DNA from: Planctomycetota bacterium
GTDB taxonomy: Bacteria > Planctomycetota > PUPC01 > DSUN01
NCBI GenBank assembly: GCA_016872875.1
Contig: VGYW01000114.1
Location: forward strand, 1-19,494
DNA length: 19,494 bases
Direction: 5' to 3'
Under the pieces are notes generated by a model. That model did not search any database, was not told where the DNA came from, and saw nothing but the letters and a program-made list of their open reading frames with translations. Positions 7,501 through 14,236 of this stretch are shown here, piece after piece. A program made the position numbers and the translations under genes. Positions within the stretch are counted from its first letter, which is position 1; every line of letters begins with the position of its first letter.

Positions 7501-7524
7501 ACGATAGCATTCAGGGCACTGGCG

Positions 7525-9570
7525 ATGAACGGCGGCTGGCGAAATCCTCTCTCCACGGTCGGCGGCATCACCCGCACCTATGGCCTCCAGGACCACTTCA
7601 CGAAGGGGGGGCCGAACGGCCCGCCGCCGCGGCTGGGGCGCGCCGTGCTCGGGCGCATCGCCCGCTACTTCGCACACTACCGGGCACTGTGGACGGTGGT
7701 TCTCGCGTGCATCGCGGTCACGGCGGGCCTCAACGTCCTCCCGCCCTTCTGTGTGGGCAGGATTCTGGACCACGCGATCCCGCGCGGCGACCTTGGGTCG
7801 CTCACCCTCCTCGCGGGGGCGATGGTCGCTCTCGCCATCGCCACGGGACTCGTCGGCGTCCTTCAGCAGTCACTCACCGCGAAGGCCGGACAGAATATCA
7901 TGTTCGACATCCGCAACCAGCTCTTCCGACACCTCCAGCAACTGTCCCTCCACTTCTACACCACCACCCGCTCGGGCGAGATCGTCTCGCGCATCAACAA
8001 CGACGTGAACGCCGTGCAGGGGGTTGCCACGGGCACCCTGGTGGCCATTGCGAACAACGCGGCCACGCTGGCCGCGACGGCGATCGCCCTGGTCTCTATG
8101 AACTGGCGGCTGGCACTCGTGGCGGTGGTCGTGGTGCCGGCCTTCTATCTCCCCTCGAAGATTGTGGGAGCCATCCGCCGTCGCCTCTCCACCGAGACCC
8201 AGGAGAGCCAGGCGTCGCTCCTCGCCTTCATGCAGGAGCGGCTGCACGTGAGCGGCGCCATCCTCACGCGCGTCTTCGGCCAGGGCGCCGCCGACGCCGA
8301 TGCCTTCAGCGAGCAGACCGCGCGCGTCCGCGACCTCAGCGTCCGCCAGGCCATCGTGGGGCGTTGGCTCTTCATGATCCTGAGCGTCTTCAGCGCCATG
8401 GGGCCGGCCCTCATCTTCTGGTACGGCGGCTACCAGGTCATCCACATGGAGCTCTCGCTCGGCCGGCTCGTCGCCTTCGCCGCGCTCCTCACGCTCCTCT
8501 ACCGCCCCGTCGTCCAGCTCGCTTCCGTCTACGTGGACATCCAGGCCGCCGTCGCCGTCTTCGAGCGCATCTTCGAATATCTCGACATGCTGCCCGACCC
8601 GCGCGACAAGCCTGAGGCGAAGGCGCTCGACGGCGTAACTGGCCACATCGCCTTCGAAGGCGTAGGCTTCACCTACCCCGCCCCCGCGCTGCCCGCGGGC
8701 AACGGAGAGGCCGACGCCGAGCCGAAGGAGCCCTTCTCGCTCCGCGACGTCACCTTCGACGTCGCCCCCGGCCAGCAGGTCGCAATCGTCGGCCCCAGCG
8801 GCTCCGGCAAGACCACCCTCACCCTCCTCCTCCTGCGCTTCTACGACCCCGCGGCCGGGCGGATCACCCTCGACGGGTACGGCCTGCGCGACCTCGCCCA
8901 GGAGAGCCTGCGGCAGCACATCGGCGTGGTCACGCAGGAGACCTTCCTCTTCCACGCCAGCCTCCGCGAGAACCTCCTCTACGCCAAGCCCGACGCGGCG
9001 GAGAGCGAGATGATCGCCGCCTGCCGCGCCGCAAACATCCACGACTTCATCGCCGCGCTGCCCGAGGGCTACGGCACCGTGGTCGGCGAGCGCGGCTTCC
9101 GCCTCTCGGGGGGCGAGAAGCAGCGCGTCGCCATCGCCCGCGCCCTCCTCAAGAACCCCCCCATCCTCATCCTGGACGAGGCCACGAGCAGCCTCGACAC
9201 CGCCTCCGAGTCCCTCATCCAAGCCGCGCTTCAGGGCCTCCTCCGCGGCCGCACCTCCCTCATCATCGCCCATCGCCTCTCCACCATCCTGCGCTCCGAC
9301 CGCATCATCGTCCTCGACTCCGGCCGCCTGGTTGAGCAAGGCACCCACTCCGAGCTCCTCGCCCGCGGCGGCCTCTACGCCCAGCTCTTCCAGAGGCAGT
9401 TTGGAGGGGCCATTCAGCTCACTGCCCAACAACCCGAGCGCGGCCCCTCCCTGCCCCACCCAGACTCCCCTCAAGCCGCCGCCAATCCGTCAATCCCGCA
9501 TCGAGCCGTCAGAATTGGGCGGCGGCCGCGGCGGCGCGGCGGCGGAGGAAGGCGGGAACGTCGAGGTTGA
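7525..9570 (+). CDS. ABC exporter, fused membrane and ATPase domains (ABCB/MsbA-like)
   Basis: Half-transporter of 681 residues expected to dimerise and export lipids, peptides or drugs across the inner membrane. The N-terminal part (about residues 50-330) is a six-helix exporter domain with the usual loop HFYTTTRSGEIVSRINNDV. The ATPase domain has Walker A GPSGSGKTT (residues 423-431), signature LSGGEKQR from residue 527, Walker B ILILDEATSSLD with Asp near 551, and the switch His583 in IIAHRLST. All catalytic motifs are intact. The ATG at 7525 is chosen because the protein begins sensibly there and upstream sequence in frame is repeat DNA. The last 50 or so residues are a low-complexity tail rich in Pro, then Arg and Gly; its end is encoded opposite the ftsZ 3' end. 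Substrate unknown; a lipid A flippase role (MsbA) is possible but not shown. Confidence 0.93.
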   Translation: MNGGWRNPLSTVGGITRTYGLQDHFTKGGPNGPPPRLGRAVLGRIARYFAHYRALWTVVLACIAVTAGLNVLPPFCVGRILDHAIPRGDLGSLTLLAGAMVALAIATGLVGVLQQSLTAKAGQNIMFDIRNQLFRHLQQLSLHFYTTTRSGEIVSRINNDVNAVQGVATGTLVAIANNAATLAATAIALVSMNWRLALVAVVVVPAFYLPSKIVGAIRRRLSTETQESQASLLAFMQERLHVSGAILTRVFGQGAADADAFSEQTARVRDLSVRQAIVGRWLFMILSVFSAMGPALIFWYGGYQVIHMELSLGRLVAFAALLTLLYRPVVQLASVYVDIQAAVAVFERIFEYLDMLPDPRDKPEAKALDGVTGHIAFEGVGFTYPAPALPAGNGEADAEPKEPFSLRDVTFDVAPGQQVAIVGPSGSGKTTLTLLLLRFYDPAAGRITLDGYGLRDLAQESLRQHIGVVTQETFLFHASLRENLLYAKPDAAESEMIAACRAANIHDFIAALPEGYGTVVGERGFRLSGGEKQRVAIARALLKNPPILILDEATSSLDTASESLIQAALQGLLRGRTSLIIAHRLSTILRSDRIIVLDSGRLVEQGTHSELLARGGLYAQLFQRQFGGAIQLTAQQPERGPSLPHPDSPQAAANPSIPHRAVRIGRRPRRRGGGGRRERRG

Positions 9571-10579
9571 TGCCGTCGTGGAAGCTGAGGTCCTGGGCGG
9601 GGACGAGGGTGGACGATGGCTGGGCGGCGAGGTCGTTGGGCTGGATGCGGTGGACGCCGGTGATGAGGAGTGTGGCGCGGATGGCGTCGGCGGCGGCGGG
9701 GTCTATGGTGAGGCCGACCTGGATGGGAACGCGCCCGACGAGCTGAGCGACGAGGTCGGTGGCGGCGTGGACTTCGCGGAGGCTGAGGGAGGAGCTCCCG
9801 AGGAGGTGGAGGAGTGCGGCGGAGGCGTGCTGGCAGTTGTCCTGGGTGAGGAAGGAGTTGGCGCAGGCGTCGCGGATGGCCTTCTCGATGCGGGCGTCGC
9901 CCGAGGCGAGTCCGGTGCCGAGTGCGCCGCGTCCGGCCTCGGTGAGGGAGCGGCGGAGGTCGGCGGGCTGGAGCCCGACGCAGGAGGCGCAGGCGAGCGC
10001 GCGGATGAGCTGCTCGACGGACTGCACGGCCTTTTCCTTGAGGAATGCGATGGCTCGCTCGACGGGCCAGGCGGGGTTGGCCAGCTCGGCGATGGGGCGG
10101 TTGGGGAGGGCGACGACGAGGTCGGCGGCGTTCTCCAGTTCGGCGATGGCGCGGGCGGCGAGGTCGGCCCGCCCCGCCCCCTCGAAGGGGAGGGCCTCCA
10201 GGGCGACGACGATGGCGGTGCACTGGTCGGCCTTCAGCTCCGAGGCGAGGGTGGGGACGACGATGGTGCCGGTCTGTCCGCCGACGGCGCAGAGGATGAC
10301 GGCGAGGGGGTTGGCGGAGCGGGCCGCGTCGAGGATCTCCTGCGCCGCGTGCTCGGCGGACCGACGCATCGCCTCGGCGTCCATGTCGGCCGTGTTCTCG
10401 GCCTCGCCGGCCAGGCAGATGGACTCTGAGGTCGGGTAGTCGGCCAGCGAGTCGGCGTCGAAGCTCAGGAGGCGGCGCAGCGTGGCGCCCGAGCACCTGG
10501 CGGCGAGCTCGCAGCCGACGGCGCCGACGCCGATGAGGAGGACCGGGTTGCCAGTGGAAGAGAACACGCCTGTTGCCAT
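9509..10579 (-). CDS. ftsZ: Divergent FtsZ with degenerate GTPase motifs
   Basis: Tubulin homologue that normally forms the GTP-dependent Z ring at mid-cell. It is the last gene of the dcw cluster, straight after ftsA. The 356-residue product aligns over its length: LIGVGAVGCE for the first glycine loop, LPFEGAGRADLAARAIAEL, VVALPN and EAGRGALGTGLASGDARIEKAI. It ends with the conserved C-terminal peptide LDVPAFLRRR (339-348), which binds FtsA, followed by AAAAAAQF. Two functional motifs are altered. The tubulin signature GGGTGTG is AVGGQTGTI (98-106). The T7 loop NxDxxD is GLQPAD (202-207), so the first catalytic Asp is Gln and only the second Asp remains. The linker before the peptide is short, about 27 residues. 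ATG start at 10579 with a weak AAGG 10 nt upstream. GTP turnover and polymerisation may be impaired or work differently. Confidence 0.9.
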   Translation of the reverse strand: MATGVFSSTGNPVLLIGVGAVGCELAARCSGATLRRLLSFDADSLADYPTSESICLAGEAENTADMDAEAMRRSAEHAAQEILDAARSANPLAVILCAVGGQTGTIVVPTLASELKADQCTAIVVALEALPFEGAGRADLAARAIAELENAADLVVALPNRPIAELANPAWPVERAIAFLKEKAVQSVEQLIRALACASCVGLQPADLRRSLTEAGRGALGTGLASGDARIEKAIRDACANSFLTQDNCQHASAALLHLLGSSSLSLREVHAATDLVAQLVGRVPIQVGLTIDPAAADAIRATLLITGVHRIQPNDLAAQPSSTLVPAQDLSFHDGINLDVPAFLRRRAAAAAAQF

Positions 10580-10618
10580 GTTGAGGCTGCCTTAAGAGAG
10601 GGGACGCGGGGAGGCCGT

Positions 10619-10719
10619 GGAGAAATGACACGGACACACACGGACGGACACGGACACACGCGCGTCGCCGAGGAATCTGCTCGTCCGTGCTTGTCCGTGG
10701 GCGTCCGTGTGATTTCCTC
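10619..10719. repeat. Hairpin of CACGGACA words in the ftsA-ftsZ spacer
   Basis: The left arm (about 10619-10658) is an array of CACGGACA words beginning GGAGAAATGACACGG. The right arm (about 10681-10719) is its imperfect reverse complement, ending CCGTGTGATTTCC. The loop is about 22 bp. It occupies half of the 204-bp spacer and would form a large hairpin in any ftsA-ftsZ transcript. Confidence 0.85.
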
Positions 10720-10744
10720 ACAAACTCGGAGCGTCCGGGGCCGG

Positions 10745-10769
10745 CGTTCCCACGCGGAGCGTGGGAACG
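10745..10769. repeat. REP-type hairpin just downstream of ftsA
   Basis: CGTTCCCACGC and GCGTGGGAACG form an 11-bp perfect stem with a GGA loop, 14 nt past the ftsA stop codon. This palindrome type is widespread in GC-rich bacterial genomes. There is no T-run after it on the minus strand, so it is an unlikely intrinsic terminator but could protect the ftsA mRNA 3' end. Confidence 0.8.
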
Positions 10770-10783
10770 AGAAACTCAGTGTA

Positions 10784-12019
10784 TCACAGCCAGCCGGCCA
10801 CGCGGCGGAAGAGGGTGCGGAAGGAGCGCTCGTGGAAGCGCTGGTCGAAGCGTTTCTCGCGGTGGTAGAGGCCGCGGGCGAGGGTGCCGAGGACGACGGC
10901 GTGAGCGGGGCTGCATTGGAACTGGGTGACGACGCTGGAGACGTCGGGCTTGCCGAGGCGAATGGGGCGATGGAGCGCGCGGTGGGCGGCGGCGAGGGTG
11001 CCAGGGGCGCTGACGGGGCCGCCTGTGAGGACGACTCGGCCGCAGGCGGCGGGCGCGAAGCCGCCCCGCTCGATCTCCTTGGCGACGAGCTCGAAGATTT
11101 CCTCGATGCGCGCGCGGATGATCTGGGCGATGCGCCAGAGGGGGACGGGTTGGGAGCCGGTCGCGTCGGGGAGGGGGACGTCGAGGGTCTCGGCCGGCTC
11201 GCCGCCGCGGGGGCGGCGGGCGTCGGGGATGCCGCAGCGGACCTTGAGCGCCTCGGCGTCGGCGATGGCGATGTCGAGCCCCATGGCGAGGTCGTTGGTC
11301 ACGTGGTGGCCGCCGATGGGGATGACGCGGGTGTAGCGGGGGTGGCCGCCGGCGTAGGCGGAGACGGAGGTCTTGGCCGCGCCGATGTCCACGTGGGTGC
11401 TCCCGAGGGACTTCTCCTCGTCGGTGAGGACCGCTTCGGCGGCGGCGAGCGGGGCGAAGACGGGCTGTTCGAGGTGGTAGCCGGCCTTCTTGATGGCCTG
11501 GCGGACGTTCGCGTGGGCGGAGAGGGAGTCGGAGACGGCGTGGACTTCGGCTTCGAGGCGTCCGCAGGCCATTCCGACGGGGTTGCGGACGCCGCGGACG
11601 TCGTCCACGGCGAAGCCCTGGCTGTAGACCTCGGCGACGGTGCGGTCGGAGGGGAGCGAGACCCGGTTGGCCGCGGCGAGGGCCTGGGCGGCGTCGCTGC
11701 CGCGGACCAGTTTGTCCTCGTGGACGATTGGGATGCAGCCGCGGCTGTTGAAGCCGCGGGCGAAGGGGGTGGCGACGGCGGCGAGGATGGTGTGGACGCG
11801 GACGCGAGCGAGGTTGGCGGCCTGCTCGACGGCCTGGCGGATGGAGTCGGCGGCATCGGCGGCGTCCACGATGATGCCCTTGGCGACGCCGTGGGTGGGC
11901 GTTTCGCCGTAGCCCTCCAGCACGAGGTCGCCGTCGGCGCGCCAGCAGGCCACGGCGGCGCGGGTGGCGGCGGTGCCGAGGTCGAGCGAGACAAGGTATT
12001 CGTCACGGCGTCGAGGCAT
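10784..12019 (-). CDS. ftsA: Cell division protein FtsA
   Basis: Actin-like ATPase that tethers FtsZ to the inner face of the membrane. The 411-residue product has the actin-fold phosphate motifs SLDLGTAATRAAV (residues 11-23) and VDIGAAKTSVSAY, the adenosine-motif region VVLTGG, and a C-terminal amphipathic helix SFRTLFRRVAGWL that fits the membrane-targeting sequence. Two ATGs occur in frame, at 12025 and 12019. The second is chosen because GGAG stands 8 nt before it but only 2 nt before the first. Either way the gene overlaps the ftsQ 3' end (12003), which implies translational coupling. It looks like a normal FtsA in contrast to the degenerate FtsZ beside it. A REP hairpin and a large word-array hairpin separate it from ftsZ. 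Confidence 0.94.
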   Translation of the reverse strand: MPRRRDEYLVSLDLGTAATRAAVACWRADGDLVLEGYGETPTHGVAKGIIVDAADAADSIRQAVEQAANLARVRVHTILAAVATPFARGFNSRGCIPIVHEDKLVRGSDAAQALAAANRVSLPSDRTVAEVYSQGFAVDDVRGVRNPVGMACGRLEAEVHAVSDSLSAHANVRQAIKKAGYHLEQPVFAPLAAAEAVLTDEEKSLGSTHVDIGAAKTSVSAYAGGHPRYTRVIPIGGHHVTNDLAMGLDIAIADAEALKVRCGIPDARRPRGGEPAETLDVPLPDATGSQPVPLWRIAQIIRARIEEIFELVAKEIERGGFAPAACGRVVLTGGPVSAPGTLAAAHRALHRPIRLGKPDVSSVVTQFQCSPAHAVVLGTLARGLYHREKRFDQRFHERSFRTLFRRVAGWL

Positions 12020-12932
12020 GGTCATGGCTCCGGTCGTTTGCGAATGAGGGCGACGCCTGGTCGTCCTCGGGGAAGCGGAGGTCAATGCTGGAGGCGCCGT
12101 CGGCGAGTGCGCCGGGGCGGGAGAGGAAGCGGCGGAGACGCGCGAGCTTGCAGGGCACGGAGGGCTCGCCGAAGCGGGTGGTGTTGGGCGGGCGCCCCCA
12201 GGCGATGCGCATCCGGCGGCGGGTGAAGAGGAGCACCTCGCTGCGCTGCGGGTCAATCACCCCCTCGAGGTTGGACACGTCCACGAAGTGCACCTGTCGG
12301 AGTATGGCGGGCTCTGCGGCGAGCGCCTGGACGATTGAGAGCGCGGCGGCGACGCCAGGGTCGGGCCAGCGCTTCCCCGGCTCGGGCGGCTCGGTCTTGA
12401 CCCCGAACAGGAGGGGCAGGGGGCGCCCCTCGAGGTCCCAGCGCTCGTAGGAGAGCGGGAGGCAGACGCCGTCGCGGTCAACCGCGTGGGAGGCGTCGGG
12501 GAGGCGGACGAACGCGGCGGGCTCGCGGAGGTCGAGCTCGATGTCGAGCTGGTTGGGGAAGCGCTTCTCCACGCGGCGGACCGCCTTGACCCACGGGGAG
12601 GCGAGGTAGGCACCGGTCACGTCGCGGATGAGCTCAGGGTCGAAGAGGCTGTAGGTCTGCTTCGGGAACGCGACCGCTTCGAGGTCTGCGGAGCACCAGG
12701 CCGGGGCCTGCGCGCGGAACTGGGCGGGGCTGACGGAGAACCGAGGCATGCGGGCGACGTGGAGGCGCGCCAGACGGAGCCCCACGGCGACCGCGGCGAG
12801 CAGGCCAACCACGATTGCGCCCTGGACGCCGAGGGCGATGACGCCGGACTTCATCTTCGCGGCGAGCCAGCCGAGCGCCCCGCGAAAGCCAGGCCAGCCG
12901 TCGCCCCTGAGTTTCCTGTTTCTTGAACCCAC
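12003..12932 (-). CDS. ftsQ: Cell division protein FtsQ/DivIB family
   Basis: Bitopic inner-membrane protein of the divisome, expected to link early and late division proteins. The product is 309 residues long. A basic N-terminal segment (GSRNRKLRG) precedes one membrane helix at about 31-53 (VIALGVQGAIVVGLLAAVAVGL). A POTRA-like region follows at about 63-143, ending SPWVKAVRRVEKRFPNQLDIELDLREPAAFVR, then a beta domain. Start is the GTG at 12932, with AGGAG 7 nt upstream. The frame is open further upstream but only through repeat DNA (Ser-Glu and Phe-Pro runs), so the longer version is rejected. It overlaps ftsA and is separated from ddl by a 232-bp repeat-filled spacer. Sequence is divergent; identity rests on topology, the POTRA-like segment and position. 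Confidence 0.85.
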   Translation of the reverse strand: MGSRNRKLRGDGWPGFRGALGWLAAKMKSGVIALGVQGAIVVGLLAAVAVGLRLARLHVARMPRFSVSPAQFRAQAPAWCSADLEAVAFPKQTYSLFDPELIRDVTGAYLASPWVKAVRRVEKRFPNQLDIELDLREPAAFVRLPDASHAVDRDGVCLPLSYERWDLEGRPLPLLFGVKTEPPEPGKRWPDPGVAAALSIVQALAAEPAILRQVHFVDVSNLEGVIDPQRSEVLLFTRRRMRIAWGRPPNTTRFGEPSVPCKLARLRRFLSRPGALADGASSIDLRFPEDDQASPSFANDRSHDHASTP

Positions 12933-12970
12933 GCTGTAACTCCTCGCGGCGGCTATGCGCCGCAATCGAA

Positions 12971-13175
12971 GGGGATGATTGGATGGGTGGATGAATGGAA
13001 GCAGAGGGAAAGGGTAAGGGAAAGGGAAAGGGAAAGGGAAAGGGAAGCGGGAAGACCGAAAGGGATCACTCTTCCTCTCACTTTCACCCTCACTTTCACT
13101 CTCACTTTCACTCTCACTCTCACTGGCTTCATCCGCCCACCCATCCACTCATCCATTCATCCATTCATCCCCCCT
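12971..13175. repeat. Composite hairpin: GGATG/CATCC arms around purine and pyrimidine arrays
   Basis: The outer left arm (12971-12999, GGATGATTGGATGGGTGGATG) pairs with the outer right arm (13128-13175, CATCCACTCATCCATTCATCC). Inside are a (GGGAAA)n array at 13006-13051 and a pyrimidine-rich (CTCACTTTCA)n array at about 13077-13123. It fills the ddl-ftsQ spacer and its right end reaches into the ddl stop codon. It belongs to the same family as 16609-16692 and 17912-17998, with an inner array in place of the short loop. Confidence 0.85.
13006..13051 (+). other. Putative G-quadruplex / homopurine tract
   Basis: Eight GGG runs at 13006, 13012, 13018, 13024, 13030, 13036, 13042 and 13049, nearly all with 3-nt AAA or TAA loops. 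This is a very strong intramolecular quadruplex pattern on the plus strand, the template strand for the dcw genes; it could also form a triplex. Confidence 0.75.
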
Positions 13176-14232
13176 GTTGCGCCGCGAGCGCCGGAATGCC
13201 AGCCACCGTGGCCGGCCTGGGGGCAGGGGCGCCGCGGTGGCCGTTCTTGAGCGAAAGGTCGAGTGCGGTGACGCAGAGCTGGGTGAAGCTGATGCCGACC
13301 GCTGCCGCGGCGTCGGGCAGCAGACTCGTCTCGGTCATGCCAGGGATGGTGTTGACCTCGAGCACGAAGGGCTGGTTGCCGGGGTCGAGGCGGAGGTCCA
13401 CGCGGGTGCAGCCGCAGCAGCCGAGGCTCTGGTGGGCGGCAAGGGCGACGGCCTGGATGCGCTCGGCGACGCCCTGCGGGAGCGGCGGATTGACGATGTG
13501 CTGCGCCGCGCCTTTCGTGTACTTCACGTTCCACGTGAACAGTTGGCCTTCGTAGAGGAGCTCGATGATGGGCAGGGCGCGGTCGTGGAGGATGCCCACA
13601 GTGAGCTCGCGGCCCGGGATGAACTCCTCGGCGATGGCGCGCTCGTCGAACTCAAGGGCCTGCGCGATGGCGGTGGCGAGCTGGGTCTCGGACTCGACGA
13701 GGCTGAGTCCGACGCTCGAGCCCTGAGAAGCCGGCTTGACGATGACCGGGAGGCCCAGGGGCGCAGGGGCGGCCACCTTGCGCGCCTGGGGCCAGTGGCC
13801 CTCCAGCTCCACGAAGGCGGGCGAGGGCACGCCCGCCTTGCGGAAGCACTGCTTGGACGCCACCTTGTCCATCGCCAGGCGGCTGGCCGTGACGCCCGAG
13901 CCGGTGTAGGGCACGCCGAGGACCTCGAGGACCGACTGGATGCCACCGTCCTCGCCGAAGGTGCCGTGGAGGGCGATAAAGGCCACGTCCATCCGCTCCT
14001 GGGTCAGCCTGCCGATGGGCGTGTCGAGCACGTCGAGCAGCTCCACCGGGTAGCCGGCGTTGGCGAGCGCGAGCGCAACTGCGGTGCCGGACCTCACTGA
14101 GACCTCGCGCTCTGCCGAGATGCCGCCGTAGAGGACGCCGACGCGGGGCTTGCGCGCCCCGGTTGTCTGTATTGCGGAGTTCATGAACTCCGCAATAGAC
14201 CCCTCCACGCGAGACTTGCGCGATTCGTTCAT
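13165..14232 (-). CDS. ddl: D-alanine--D-alanine ligase
   Basis: ATP-grasp enzyme making D-Ala-D-Ala for the peptidoglycan stem. Motifs: VLYGGISAEREVSVRSG, HGTFGEDGGIQSVLEVLGVPYTGSG, the ATP-grasp segment VIVKPASQGSSVGLS, and the metal and product site EVNTIPGMTETSLLP. The 355-residue form from the ATG at 14232 has GGAG 8 nt upstream and lies 4 nt after the murB stop. It is longer than the usual 305-320 residues: about 30 extra residues at the N-terminus, of which 12-21 are encoded by a 28-bp perfect palindrome, and about 25 at the C-terminus. An alternative ATG at 14184 sits in the middle of that palindrome and would remove 16 residues. The stop codon (13165-13167) is part of the GGATGAATGG repeat that fills the next spacer. 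Confidence 0.95.
   Translation of the reverse strand: MNESRKSRVEGSIAEFMNSAIQTTGARKPRVGVLYGGISAEREVSVRSGTAVALALANAGYPVELLDVLDTPIGRLTQERMDVAFIALHGTFGEDGGIQSVLEVLGVPYTGSGVTASRLAMDKVASKQCFRKAGVPSPAFVELEGHWPQARKVAAPAPLGLPVIVKPASQGSSVGLSLVESETQLATAIAQALEFDERAIAEEFIPGRELTVGILHDRALPIIELLYEGQLFTWNVKYTKGAAQHIVNPPLPQGVAERIQAVALAAHQSLGCCGCTRVDLRLDPGNQPFVLEVNTIPGMTETSLLPDAAAAVGISFTQLCVTALDLSLKNGHRGAPAPRPATVAGIPALAAQQGG
14170..14197. repeat. 28-bp perfect palindrome inside the ddl 5' end
   Basis: Each half reads TATTGCGGAGTTCA from its own 5' end; the centre is TCA/TGA at 14183/14184, and GTC/GAC flank it nearly symmetrically. It is translated in frame within the Ddl N-terminal extension (SIAEFMNSAI). Confidence 0.85.
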
Positions 14233-14236
14233 CTGC

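Noticed and set aside
10625..12226. Long plus-strand frame opposite ftsA, and similar ones opposite ftsZ, murC, murG and ftsW
   Set aside because: They are Gly/Ala/Asp-rich mirror translations of clear dcw genes with no ribosome sites or recognisable motifs.
12933..13148. N-terminal extension of FtsQ with Ser-Glu and Phe-Pro runs
   Set aside because: It is translation of the word-array hairpin in the spacer; the GTG at 12932 has a good ribosome site and gives a normal FtsQ topology.
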